The notes below the pieces were generated by a model that saw nothing but the letters and a program-made list of their open reading frames with translations, made no database searches and was not told the DNA's origin. From Rodentibacter caecimuris (GTDB lineage Bacteria > Pseudomonadota > Gammaproteobacteria > Enterobacterales > Pasteurellaceae): a stretch of DNA of 64,000 nucleotides. The stretch lies in assembly GCF_024622045.1 (NCBI RefSeq), contig NZ_JANKBP010000002.1. One strand, written 5' to 3'. The translations under genes were made by a program, and so were the position numbers. Shown here piece after piece: positions 10,701 through 18,875 of the stretch. Positions within the stretch are counted from its first letter, which is position 1. Each line of letters begins with the position of its first letter.

Positions 10701-11991
10701 AGAACACTATAAAGTGCCTTATGGTGCGGTATTAAGTAAAGGTGACGGTCAAGAAGTCACGGCGGGTGAAACCGTAGCGAACTGGGATCCTCATACTATG
10801 CCGGTTGTGTCTGAAGTGACCGGTTTCGTAAAATTCGTGGATATCGTGGACGGTTTAACCGTAACACGTCAAACCGATGAATTAACTGGTCTATCCTCGA
10901 TTGTGGTACAAGATGTGGGTGAACGTGCAACTGCTGGTAAAGATTTACGCCCAACTATTAAATTAGTTGACGCAAACGGCAATGACGTTTTCTTACCGGA
11001 AACCGATGTCATCGCACAATACTTCTTACCGGGTAAAGCAATTGTAAGTTTAGACGATGGCGTAGCGGTAAAAGTGGGTGAACCTTTAGCCCGTATTCCA
11101 CAAGAATCTGTGGGAACGAAAGATATTACCGGTGGTCTTCCACGCGTTGCAGACTTATTTGAAGCCCGTAAACCGAAAGAGCCGGCAATTTTGGCGGAGA
11201 TTTCAGGTATCGTATCCTTCGGTAAAGAAACCAAAGGTAAACGTCGTTTACTGATCACACCGACTGAAGGCGAAGTGTACGAAGAAATGATTCCGAAATG
11301 GCGTCAGCTCAACGTATTTGAAGGTGAGATGGTTCAACGTGGTGATGTAATCTCCGATGGTGCGGAAACACCACACGATATTTTACGTTTACGCGGTGTA
11401 CGTGCCGTAACCGAATACATTGTGAACGAAGTGCAAGATGTTTACCGCTTACAGGGGGTAAAAATCAATGATAAGCACATTGAGGTCATTGTTCGCCAAA
11501 TGTTGCGTAAAGCGATCGTCACAAATGCTTACGACTCTGAGTTCCTAGAAGGGGAGCAGGTAGAAGTGGCACGCGTGAAAATCGTAAACCGTAAACGTGA
11601 AGCGGAAGGTAAACCGCCGGTTGAATTTGAGCGCGAATTATTGGGTATCACCAAAGCGTCTCTTGCGACGGAATCCTTCATCTCTGCGGCATCGTTCCAA
11701 GAAACCACACGTGTGCTTACCGAAGCGGCAGTGGCAGGTAAGCGTGATGAATTACGTGGCTTGAAAGAAAATGTTATCGTTGGTCGTTTAATTCCGGCAG
11801 GTACCGGTTTTGCCTATCACCAAAACCGCATTAAAAACCGTCAAAAAGCAGCGGAATTAGTGGTGGAAGCGATCGAAGAGCCTATTTCTGCTTTCGCAAG
11901 CGATGCGGATATCGAAGCGGAATTTGAATTTGTCGCTGACGATGCAACGCAAAGCCTAGCGGCATTATTAAATTCCGAAATGGAAGATTAA
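7723..11991 (+). CDS. rpoC: RNA polymerase beta' subunit
   Basis: 1422 residues, slightly longer than the E. coli protein. The GTG at 7723 is preferred: AGGAG (7711-7715) is 7 bp upstream and the product then begins V/[11 protein letters not shown] as in homologues. The ATG at 7717 abuts the ribosome site. Visible hallmarks are the zinc-ribbon cysteines of [20 protein letters not shown] near residue 70, the catalytic [12 protein letters not shown] near residue 460 with the Mg-binding aspartates, and the second zinc site around [14 protein letters not shown]. The C-terminal tail is acidic. The operon ends with a strong terminator. Confidence 0.98.
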   Translation: [1422 protein letters not shown]

Positions 11992-12008
11992 TTTTGCAAG
12001 ATAGATAA

Positions 12009-12032
12009 AAAAGCCCCGAAAGGGGCTTTTTT
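12009..12032 (+). terminator. Rho-independent terminator of the rplJL-rpoBC operon
   Basis: AAAAGCCCC / GGGGCTTTT with a GAAA tetraloop, followed by further T residues, 18 bp after the rpoC stop. A textbook intrinsic terminator. Confidence 0.95.
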
Positions 12033-12167
12033 GTTGATGATTATCGGATTAATGACTTCGCAATAGGAATTCAAAGTGCGGTCATTTTTTCACAAGAATT
12101 TGAGATTTTAAGAAAACCATACGATTTATTGTTAGACTTACTCAACGATTTTTATGAGGATGATTTA

Positions 12168-13112
12168 ATGAATACAACAAAACCTTTCCCTTTACCTACC
12201 GCCTATTTTGGTATTCCTCTCGGATTAGCGGCGCTATCCTTAGCATGGTGGCATTTGGACACTTTCTCCCCTTGGGTACAAACGGTTAGTGATGTGATCG
12301 GCATTACGGCTATCTTTGTCTGGTCGCTCTTTGTTGCCATGTATGGCTATAAATTACGCTATTATTTCCACGAGGTGAAGGAAGAATACCGCTGCCCCGT
12401 TCGTTTTTCTTTTATTGCATTAATTCCCATCACAACGATGTTAATCGGTGATATTGCGTATCGCTGGAATCCTGTTATTGCAGAAGTAATGATTTGGTTA
12501 GGAACTATCGGGCAATTATTGTTTTCTTCTTTTAGGATGAGTGAACTGTGGAAAGGCGGTATATTTGAGCAAAAATCAACACGCCCACCTTTTTATTTAC
12601 CCTCTGTCGCCGCAAACTTCACCAGTGCAAGCTCACTGGCCTTACTTGGGTATCACGACCTCGGCTACTTATTTTTTGGCGCAGGTCTCATCTCATGGAT
12701 TATTTTTGAACCGGTATTGCTCCAGCATTTACGCATCTCTTCCTTAGAGCCGCCTTTCCGTGCCACGATGGGAATTATCCTCGCCCCTGCTTTTGTTGCC
12801 GCCTCCGCTTATTTAGCGGTAAATCAAGGCGAAGTGGATACTTTCGCCAAAATCCTATGGGGCTATGGCTTTTTGCAAATGTTCTTTCTATTGAGAATTT
12901 TCCCTTGGATTATCGAAAAAGGCTTAAACATCGGCTTATGGGCATTCTCATTCGGATTAGCCTCAATGGCAAATAGTGCAGTTGTGTTTTACCATAATCA
13001 AGTACTATCCGGCATTGCCATGTTTGCCTTTATTTTTTCAAATTTGATGATTGGATTACTTGTATTGATGACGTTGTATAAGTTGGTGAAGGGGCAGTTT
13101 TGGGCGAAATAG
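12168..13112 (+). CDS. tehA: TehA, SLAC1/TDT-family membrane channel
   Basis: 314 residues, highly hydrophobic with about ten transmembrane segments. H. influenzae TehA is the structural model for plant SLAC1 anion channels, and overexpression of TehA homologues gives tellurite resistance. The opening KPFPLPTAYFGIPLGLAALSLAWWH and the segments FIALIPITTMLIGD and ANFTSASSLALLGYHDLGYLFFGAG match that family closely. ATG 12168 follows GAGGA. An upstream in-frame ATG at 12129 lacks a ribosome site. No tehB methyltransferase gene is adjacent. The natural substrate is not established. Confidence 0.93.
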   Translation: MNTTKPFPLPTAYFGIPLGLAALSLAWWHLDTFSPWVQTVSDVIGITAIFVWSLFVAMYGYKLRYYFHEVKEEYRCPVRFSFIALIPITTMLIGDIAYRWNPVIAEVMIWLGTIGQLLFSSFRMSELWKGGIFEQKSTRPPFYLPSVAANFTSASSLALLGYHDLGYLFFGAGLISWIIFEPVLLQHLRISSLEPPFRATMGIILAPAFVAASAYLAVNQGEVDTFAKILWGYGFLQMFFLLRIFPWIIEKGLNIGLWAFSFGLASMANSAVVFYHNQVLSGIAMFAFIFSNLMIGLLVLMTLYKLVKGQFWAK

Positions 13113-13130
13113 TGGTATTTTAGTTTATTT

Positions 13131-13159
13131 TTGTCAAATAATTTAATAATTTTTAGCAT
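13131..13159 (+). promoter_or_regulatory. Possible promoter of the SIR2 gene
   Basis: TTGTCA (13131-13136), 17 bp, then TAGCAT (13154-13159), in the 193-bp AT-rich gap after tehA. The match is partial (5/6 and 4/6), and the gap is so AT-rich that chance matches are likely. It suggests the SIR2 gene has its own transcription start. Confidence 0.35.
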
Positions 13160-13305
13160 TATTAACTTCTGAAATAGCAGGTTAATTATGTAAAATAAAT
13201 AAAGTAAAAACTCGAATGAATTTTTCTTATTAAAAACACATAGAATATTTAATGATATTATTTTAGAATAAAAATATCTAATTAAAATTAACAAAAGGAT
13301 TTATA

Positions 13306-14604
13306 ATGGCAACTAATCATATTCTATTAGAAATATCATATGCTTTAATTCATAATCGGTTATGTTTTTTTACTGGTGCGGGTTTTAGTAAAGCGATTAC
13401 AAATGGTGAAGCTCCGTCTTGGAAGGATTTGTTAGAGAAAGTTTGTAAAAATAATGATATAGAAAAAGATATTTTAGAACAAGACTCATTAAATTTAGAA
13501 GAAAAAGCTCAGCTGATTTCTGAAAAGTTGAAGGATAAAGGTAAAAAGAAAACTATCTATAATGAAATATCATCTATTATTTCGTCTTTGAATTTATCAG
13601 ATGATGGAATTGATAGTATTAAAGAATTTTTCTCAAGCAGAAAATTTAGGGTAATTACAACTAATTATGATAAGTTAACGGAAAAACTAATTAATAATGA
13701 TTATAATAGTTTTTCTCCTGGCAAACCTATACCAAGAATTGAAGCTAAGGTCGATATATATCATATTCATGGTTCTATTGATTCTCCTGCTCATATGGTT
13801 GTTACAGCTGAAGATTATTTTAGATTTATAAATTATGAATCCTATTTCTCTAGGAAATTGAGCACATCTTTACATGAAAATCTTGTTGTTATTTTAGGTT
13901 ATTCATTGTCAGATATAAATTTAAAGGCAATTATTAATGAATATAAAGGTTTTTCTAATAATCAATATATTCCAATTAATATAATATTTATATCTAGAGA
14001 AGAAACCTCTCAATATACTAAAGATTATTATCTTAGTTGTTTTGGTATTCGCGTAATAGACAGTTTGGAAATCAATGATTTTTTTAAAGAACTTAATATT
14101 AAAATTAAAGAAGTAATAGAGTTGAAAGATAAGAAAATTCAAGATATAAAGAAGGTTCTATATGAAAATTATAGTTATAGTATTAAATACCTAAAAAAAG
14201 TAACATCATTATTTGAGATCGTGTCATCTATTCAGGCTTTAGGAGTAGAACTCTCAGATGAAAATGTGACAAACTTACTAAGTGATGTTTTGAAAAAGAA
14301 AATGGAGCTTACAGGGAATGATGGTGCGTGGGATCAGTATTATCAATTGGCACTCTGGCTAATATATTTAAATAGTATTATTTATCTAAAAGAATCTAAA
14401 CTAAGAGATATTATATTAGAATATACAATGATTTCACTTTCTAACTGCAAAAAAATAGGAACTTGGGCAAGTCCTTGGGAGGCAACAAAAGAGTGGAAAT
14501 ATTCATGGAGCAATATTATCCCAGATAATAGGCTAATAATAAGAGAATATGCGAAGAAAAATTTAACTAATGACTTTGCTAAGAAAAACATTCTAGGAAT
14601 TTAA
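13306..14604 (+). CDS. Stand-alone SIR2-domain protein, probable NAD+-cleaving defence effector
   Basis: 432 residues. The N-terminal ~260 residues form a SIR2-like Rossmann domain: FFTGAGFSKA (GAGFS at 24-28) is the NAD-binding loop, TTNYDKL (118-124) supplies the usual catalytic Asn (N120), HIHGS (153-157) the catalytic His (H155), and LGYSLSD (197-203) is the second NAD-contact motif. The remaining ~170 residues are mostly helical with no domain I recognise, possibly a sensor. SIR2 domains of this bacterial type act in anti-phage systems by depleting NAD+ (ThsA, DSR, short-Argonaute systems). Function here is inferred. The gene is far more AT-rich than its neighbours, lacks uptake signals and has no partner gene, all pointing to recent acquisition. 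AAAGGA precedes the ATG. Confidence 0.85.
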   Translation: MATNHILLEISYALIHNRLCFFTGAGFSKAITNGEAPSWKDLLEKVCKNNDIEKDILEQDSLNLEEKAQLISEKLKDKGKKKTIYNEISSIISSLNLSDDGIDSIKEFFSSRKFRVITTNYDKLTEKLINNDYNSFSPGKPIPRIEAKVDIYHIHGSIDSPAHMVVTAEDYFRFINYESYFSRKLSTSLHENLVVILGYSLSDINLKAIINEYKGFSNNQYIPINIIFISREETSQYTKDYYLSCFGIRVIDSLEINDFFKELNIKIKEVIELKDKKIQDIKKVLYENYSYSIKYLKKVTSLFEIVSSIQALGVELSDENVTNLLSDVLKKKMELTGNDGAWDQYYQLALWLIYLNSIIYLKESKLRDIILEYTMISLSNCKKIGTWASPWEATKEWKYSWSNIIPDNRLIIREYAKKNLTNDFAKKNILGI

Positions 14605-14626
14605 TTCTATAAGCTTTTTTGATAAT

Positions 14627-14655
14627 AAATATGGCAAATAAAGTTTGCCATATTT
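14627..14655. terminator. Bidirectional terminator between the SIR2 gene and pepD
   Basis: Perfect 12-bp stem AAATATGGCAAA / TTTGCCATATTT with a 5-base loop, between converging genes. The stem is AT-rich at its base, so it can serve both strands. Confidence 0.75.
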
Positions 14656-14669
14656 ATTGGATTAACCTT

Positions 14670-16124
14670 TTACTTAATCGAAATATCTCCCAAAACCCTC
14701 ACCAGCACCTCCCAATAAGTCTTCACTGTGGAGATCTGTACTTTTTCATCCGGTGAGTGGGCGTTGCGGATTGTAGGCCCTAAGGAAACCATATCAATAT
14801 GTGGGTAATGTTCTTTAAGCAAACCACATTCCAAGCCTGCATGGATCACTTTGATTTCAGGGTCTTTGCCTAATACGTCGGCATAATGTTTTTTCGTTAG
14901 GTTGAGAATGGCGGAGTCATTCACCGGTTTCCAGCCCGGGTAAGGGGCGGAGAATTCGGTTTTCGCACCGGCTAAGGTGGCAACGGAGCTTAATAGTTCG
15001 GTTACATAAGCCTTGCCGCTTTCAATCAATGAACGGATTAAAATCGTACCTTTTACTTTGTCACTTTCGGTTTTTAATACACCGATACTGAGCGAGCTTT
15101 CCACTACATTTTTAATCACATCACTGTTACGAATCACACCGTTTGGTAGGGCATTGAGCAAGTGAATGACGGTTTTTGTGCTTTGTGCAGTAAATACGGT
15201 TTCGGCTTTGGCAGTCGGTTCAACAAAGAGGGTTAAATTCGGTTCGGCAATCGCTAATTCTTCTTTTAGTAAAACGTCAAGATTTCTGACCGCACTTTCA
15301 AGGGCATTAAGATCACCATTGAATGTCAGCACAGCTGCCGCTTCACGAGGAATCGCATTACGAATTGAGCCACCACGAATTTCCGCTAAAGCAAAGTGCG
15401 GTTGATTTTGCGAAAGTTTTGCCAACACACGGGCAAGCAACTTAATTGCATTCACTCTGCCGGTGTGAATATCACAACCGGAATGCCCGCCACGCAAGCC
15501 CTTTAAGGTGAGTTGAAGGCAATGCTCGAAAGCATTATTTTCTCGTTCTATCGGTAATTCCAAATTGGCATTAATGCCGCCGGCACAACCGATATAAATT
15601 TCACCGATTTCCTCCGTATCCGTATTAATGAGTATTTCGGATTGCAACCAATTACGGCGAAGATTTAATGCGCCGTCCATGCCGGTTTCTTCCGTCATTG
15701 TGAGTAACACTTCAAGAGGCGGATGCGCTACATCATCACTTTCCAACACTGCAAGGGCAGAGGCTAAACCAATTCCGTTGTCAGCTCCCAATGTGGTGCC
15801 TTGTGCTTTCACCCAATCGCCGTCAATATAGGGGCGAATTGGATCTTGGGTGAAATTGTGCGGATTGTCTTCATTGGCTTGCGGCACCATATCCAAATGA
15901 GCTTGCAATGCCACCGGCGTGCGGTTTTCCATTCCGGCGGTTGCCGGTTTACGAATTAACACATTGCCCGCGTCATCACGTTCCACAAAAAACTGTTTTT
16001 CTTTCGCCCAATTGACAATGAAATTTGCCAATTCGTCCTCATGATGGGAAGGGTGAGGGATAGCACAAATTTGATCAAACCATTTCCATAATAATTGTGG
16101 TTGTAGGGTGGTAATTTCAGACAT
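14670..16124 (-). CDS. pepD: Cytosol non-specific dipeptidase (aminoacyl-histidine dipeptidase, peptidase D)
   Basis: 484 residues, M20-family metallopeptidase that hydrolyses Xaa-His and many other dipeptides in the cytosol. The metal-binding motifs are visible: ALQAHLDMVPQ near residue 73, TTLGADNGIG near 114 with the bridging Asp, MTEETGMDGA near 146 with the catalytic Glu, and DTEEIGEIYIG near 169. AAGGA precedes the start at 16124. It stands alone on the minus strand, diverging from gpt. With the Opp transporter in this window it would help use imported peptides. Confidence 0.95.
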   Translation of the reverse strand: MSEITTLQPQLLWKWFDQICAIPHPSHHEDELANFIVNWAKEKQFFVERDDAGNVLIRKPATAGMENRTPVALQAHLDMVPQANEDNPHNFTQDPIRPYIDGDWVKAQGTTLGADNGIGLASALAVLESDDVAHPPLEVLLTMTEETGMDGALNLRRNWLQSEILINTDTEEIGEIYIGCAGGINANLELPIERENNAFEHCLQLTLKGLRGGHSGCDIHTGRVNAIKLLARVLAKLSQNQPHFALAEIRGGSIRNAIPREAAAVLTFNGDLNALESAVRNLDVLLKEELAIAEPNLTLFVEPTAKAETVFTAQSTKTVIHLLNALPNGVIRNSDVIKNVVESSLSIGVLKTESDKVKGTILIRSLIESGKAYVTELLSSVATLAGAKTEFSAPYPGWKPVNDSAILNLTKKHYADVLGKDPEIKVIHAGLECGLLKEHYPHIDMVSLGPTIRNAHSPDEKVQISTVKTYWEVLVRVLGDISIK

Positions 16125-16224
16125 ATTCTTTCCTTTTTGCGAAAAATTTCACGAAATAATAGCATAAAACCCCGTTTCAGGTTATCCTTACGCAATTTTT
16201 ATTTATCGATACTAAGGTGTAATT

Positions 16225-16692
16225 ATGAGCGAAAAATATGTGGTGACTTGGGATATGTTCCAAATGCACGCCCGCAAATTATCAGAACGTTTACTTCCCG
16301 CTTCCCAATGGAAAGGCATTATTGCGGTGAGCCGTGGCGGTTTATTTCCGGCAGCGGTATTAGCGCGTGAATTAAGCATTCGCCACGTAGAAACCGTTTG
16401 TATCGCCAGTTATCACGATCACACAAGCCAAGGGGAACTCCAAGTTTTACACGCGGCGGAAGTACCAAACGGTGGGGAAGGCTTTATCGTTGTTGATGAT
16501 TTGGTCGATACCGGCAACACCGCTCGTGCAATTCGTGAAATGTATCCTAATGCAAAATTTGTCACCGTTTTCGCCAAACCGGCAGGGGCAAAATTAGTGG
16601 ACGATTATATCATCGACATTCCGCAAAACACATGGATTGAACAACCTTGGGATTTAGGTTTAGCGTTTGTTCCTCCTCTTGCGAGAAAATAA
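16225..16692 (+). CDS. gpt: Xanthine(-guanine) phosphoribosyltransferase
   Basis: 155 residues, near the E. coli length (152). It converts guanine, xanthine and hypoxanthine with PRPP to their nucleotides at the inner membrane. The PRPP loop VVDDLVDTG lies at residues 89-97, the AVSRGG loop at 34-39, and the C-terminal EQPWDL purine-binding segment is present. It complements the DeoD/NupC salvage genes at the other end of the window. Its 5' end diverges from pepD with 100 bp between them. Confidence 0.96.
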   Translation: MSEKYVVTWDMFQMHARKLSERLLPASQWKGIIAVSRGGLFPAAVLARELSIRHVETVCIASYHDHTSQGELQVLHAAEVPNGGEGFIVVDDLVDTGNTARAIREMYPNAKFVTVFAKPAGAKLVDDYIIDIPQNTWIEQPWDLGLAFVPPLARK

Positions 16693-16704
16693 GACTTTTA
16701 AAAT

Positions 16705-16746
16705 AAAAGTGCGGTCGAAAATCCTTAAGATTTTACGACCACTTTT
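16705..16746. terminator. Hairpin between gpt and the metallo-hydrolase gene, built on an uptake signal
   Basis: AAAAGTGCGGTCG pairs imperfectly with CGACCACTTTT, extended by an inner AAAATC / GATTTT stem. It separates two converging genes and can terminate both. Confidence 0.7.
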
Positions 16747-16809
16747 CATTATAGGTTTTAATTTGAAAAGAATAGACAGAATTTCGTCTAACTCATTTCT
16801 TACCCAGCA

Positions 16810-17643
16810 TTAATATTTCAATACTTCACTCTCTTTTGGCACAGCAACTTTGCTCAAATTGTTTTCCTTCACGAATTTTCGCATTTCATCAGACGTCACC
16901 GAAGCGTGATTGACCGCATCCATATGGACGGTAATAATCTCAGCTTTTGGGGCAACCTGACGGGCTTTCGCCACATCGGCTTTCCCCATAATAATACTGT
17001 CTGAATTACCTTCCAGCTGTGCGTAACCCGTATTCATGACAATGACTTCAGGTTTATAGCGATTGAGTGCAAAATCCACCTCTTCATTCCAAATGGTATC
17101 GCCCACGATATACAGTGTTTTTGCTCCATCTGCTTGCATTACCACGCCCATTGCTTCACCTAATCTTTCAGCAAGTTGTGGAACGGAGTACATTTGATCC
17201 GTGCCGTGTTGACCACCTGTTTTGCTTAATTTCACCTTGTTGAATTCGGTATTTTTACCCACGACCCGAACATCTTTAAAACCTTGTGAACGAATAATTT
17301 GTGCATCACCTGCATTTTGTACGAAAACCGGTAAAGTTTTCGGTAACACTTTTTGTGCGTATTCGTCCCAGTGGTCGGCGTGCGTGTGGGTAACAATCAC
17401 GGCATCTACGCCTTGAAGCACTTTATCTACAGGCTCTGCCATATCAATCAACGGATTACGTTTTTGGCTGTTAATAGTGCCTTCAAATCCCGCGTAGCTG
17501 CCTTTGGGAGCAAGATAGGGATCGACTAAAAATGTGTTGCCTGCCATTTCAATTTTCGCAGTGGCATTACGAATATGCTGATAGCTGATTTCAGCATTCG
17601 CAGTTGCAGCAAAGGCTGTTGTCACCAGTGTAAATAATTTCAT
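16810..17643 (-). CDS. Exported metallo-beta-lactamase-fold hydrolase
   Basis: 277 residues with a short Sec signal peptide (cleavage predicted after ATANA, residue 17), so probably periplasmic. The MBL metal site THTHADHW (H86, H88, D90, H91) is intact, with GDTIW later providing the bridging Asp and VHMDAVNH a C-terminal His. It resembles the UlaG/YtnP-like 'MBL fold metallo-hydrolase' group; the substrate is unknown. It is divergent from the GlxA-type AraC regulator at 17787, a pairing that suggests the regulator controls it. Stop is close to the gpt-side hairpin. Confidence 0.85.
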   Translation of the reverse strand: MKLFTLVTTAFAATANAEISYQHIRNATAKIEMAGNTFLVDPYLAPKGSYAGFEGTINSQKRNPLIDMAEPVDKVLQGVDAVIVTHTHADHWDEYAQKVLPKTLPVFVQNAGDAQIIRSQGFKDVRVVGKNTEFNKVKLSKTGGQHGTDQMYSVPQLAERLGEAMGVVMQADGAKTLYIVGDTIWNEEVDFALNRYKPEVIVMNTGYAQLEGNSDSIIMGKADVAKARQVAPKAEIITVHMDAVNHASVTSDEMRKFVKENNLSKVAVPKESEVLKY

Positions 17644-17786
17644 ACGGTTTTCTCTTGTAAAATTTAGAATAAATTAAACCGCTTGCATGCGGTGTGATTA
17701 TTATGAAAGAAGGATAAAATAAAAAACATTGACTTATTGTTCAAATATCGAAAAAATTGGGTCAAATTTACTTCATTGAGAAAAAA

Positions 17787-18734
17787 ATGCCTATTCCAAC
17801 CGTTGCACTCCTACTTTATCCCAACTTTAATCCTTTTCAGTTTTCTGTGCCGTATATGGTTTTTTCAACAGAAATTGATGAGAAGCCTTTATTTAAGGTT
17901 AAAATCGTGGCAGAAAATCCAATGGTTGCACGGTCTTATCCCGCCACGATTATGACGGATGGTGATCTGAGTTTGTTAGCTCAAGCCGATTTTGTTGTCA
18001 TACCCGGTTGGGACAATGCAGTGTCTCCCCCTTCTGATGTGTTCATACAAGCGTTACAACAAGCGGCAAAACGTGGTACGACGATTGTCGGATTGTGTTA
18101 TGGTGCCTATTCACTGGCTTATGCAGGATTGCTGAATGGTAAAAAAGCTACAACACATTGGCTGGGTGAAACGGATTTTAGGCAACGTTTCCCACAAGTA
18201 AAATTAGATTGCAATGCTATTTATATCGAAGATGGAAATGTTATTACCTCCGCAGGGACATCAGCGGGGCTAGATTGCTGTCTTGCGATTGTTCGCCGAC
18301 AATATGGGGTAAAAATTGCTAATCAACTGGCTCGTTTGTTGGTGATACCCCCTCATCGGGAGGGCGGACAAGCACAATTTATTGAACAACCCATTGCTCG
18401 TAAAACCGCTAATGAAAACATCAACGAATGGTTAGATATCATGAGGACTAACCTAAACGCTGACTATTCTATTGATATACTCGCTGAAAAGTTAATGATG
18501 AGCCGCAGCACATTTACCCGTCATTTCCGTCAAGCAACCGGAATGGCATTCACTGAATGGTTGATTGAGGTTCGGTTACAAAAAGGGCGGGAATTATTAG
18601 AAAGTACCAAATTAACGATTGACGACATTGCTCACCAAATTGGCTTTCATTCCACAACAGCATTTCGCCAGCATTTTAAAGCCAAACACCATATCAGCCC
18701 AAAACAATGGCAAAAGCGGTTTTCTGTATCATAA
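17787..18734 (+). CDS. GlxA-family transcriptional regulator (DJ-1/PfpI domain + AraC HTH)
   Basis: 315 residues. Residues ~1-180 form a DJ-1/PfpI amidotransferase-like domain with a nucleophile elbow (VGLCYGAYS, C104). Residues ~215-310 are an AraC-type double helix-turn-helix (SIDILAEKLMMSRSTFTRHFRQATG; IDDIAHQIGFHSTTAFRQHFKAKH). ATG 17787 is chosen; the in-frame TTG at 17757 has no ribosome site and would add residues before the DJ-1 fold. Some GlxA-like regulators sense nitrogenous ligands through this domain, but the ligand here is unknown. Likely regulates itself and the divergent hydrolase; the 143-bp gap contains ACCGC-6-GCGGT at 17678-17693. Confidence 0.88.
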   Translation: MPIPTVALLLYPNFNPFQFSVPYMVFSTEIDEKPLFKVKIVAENPMVARSYPATIMTDGDLSLLAQADFVVIPGWDNAVSPPSDVFIQALQQAAKRGTTIVGLCYGAYSLAYAGLLNGKKATTHWLGETDFRQRFPQVKLDCNAIYIEDGNVITSAGTSAGLDCCLAIVRRQYGVKIANQLARLLVIPPHREGGQAQFIEQPIARKTANENINEWLDIMRTNLNADYSIDILAEKLMMSRSTFTRHFRQATGMAFTEWLIEVRLQKGRELLESTKLTIDDIAHQIGFHSTTAFRQHFKAKHHISPKQWQKRFSVS

Positions 18735-18875
18735 GATATAAAAGGCAATATGGAATAAAACGAAGGCCAAATTGACATAGATCATTAAGACCTTTGTTTT
18801 CCCTTCAACCCAAATTTCCGTATAATACTCGCCTATAAAATGTATTCAAATTGACAGCACTTTCAAGGATTTTAA

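Noticed and set aside
18771..18785. FNR-like site (TTGAC-4-ATCAT) upstream of dnaE
   Set aside because: Only a partial match, and anaerobic control of dnaE would be surprising; treated as chance.
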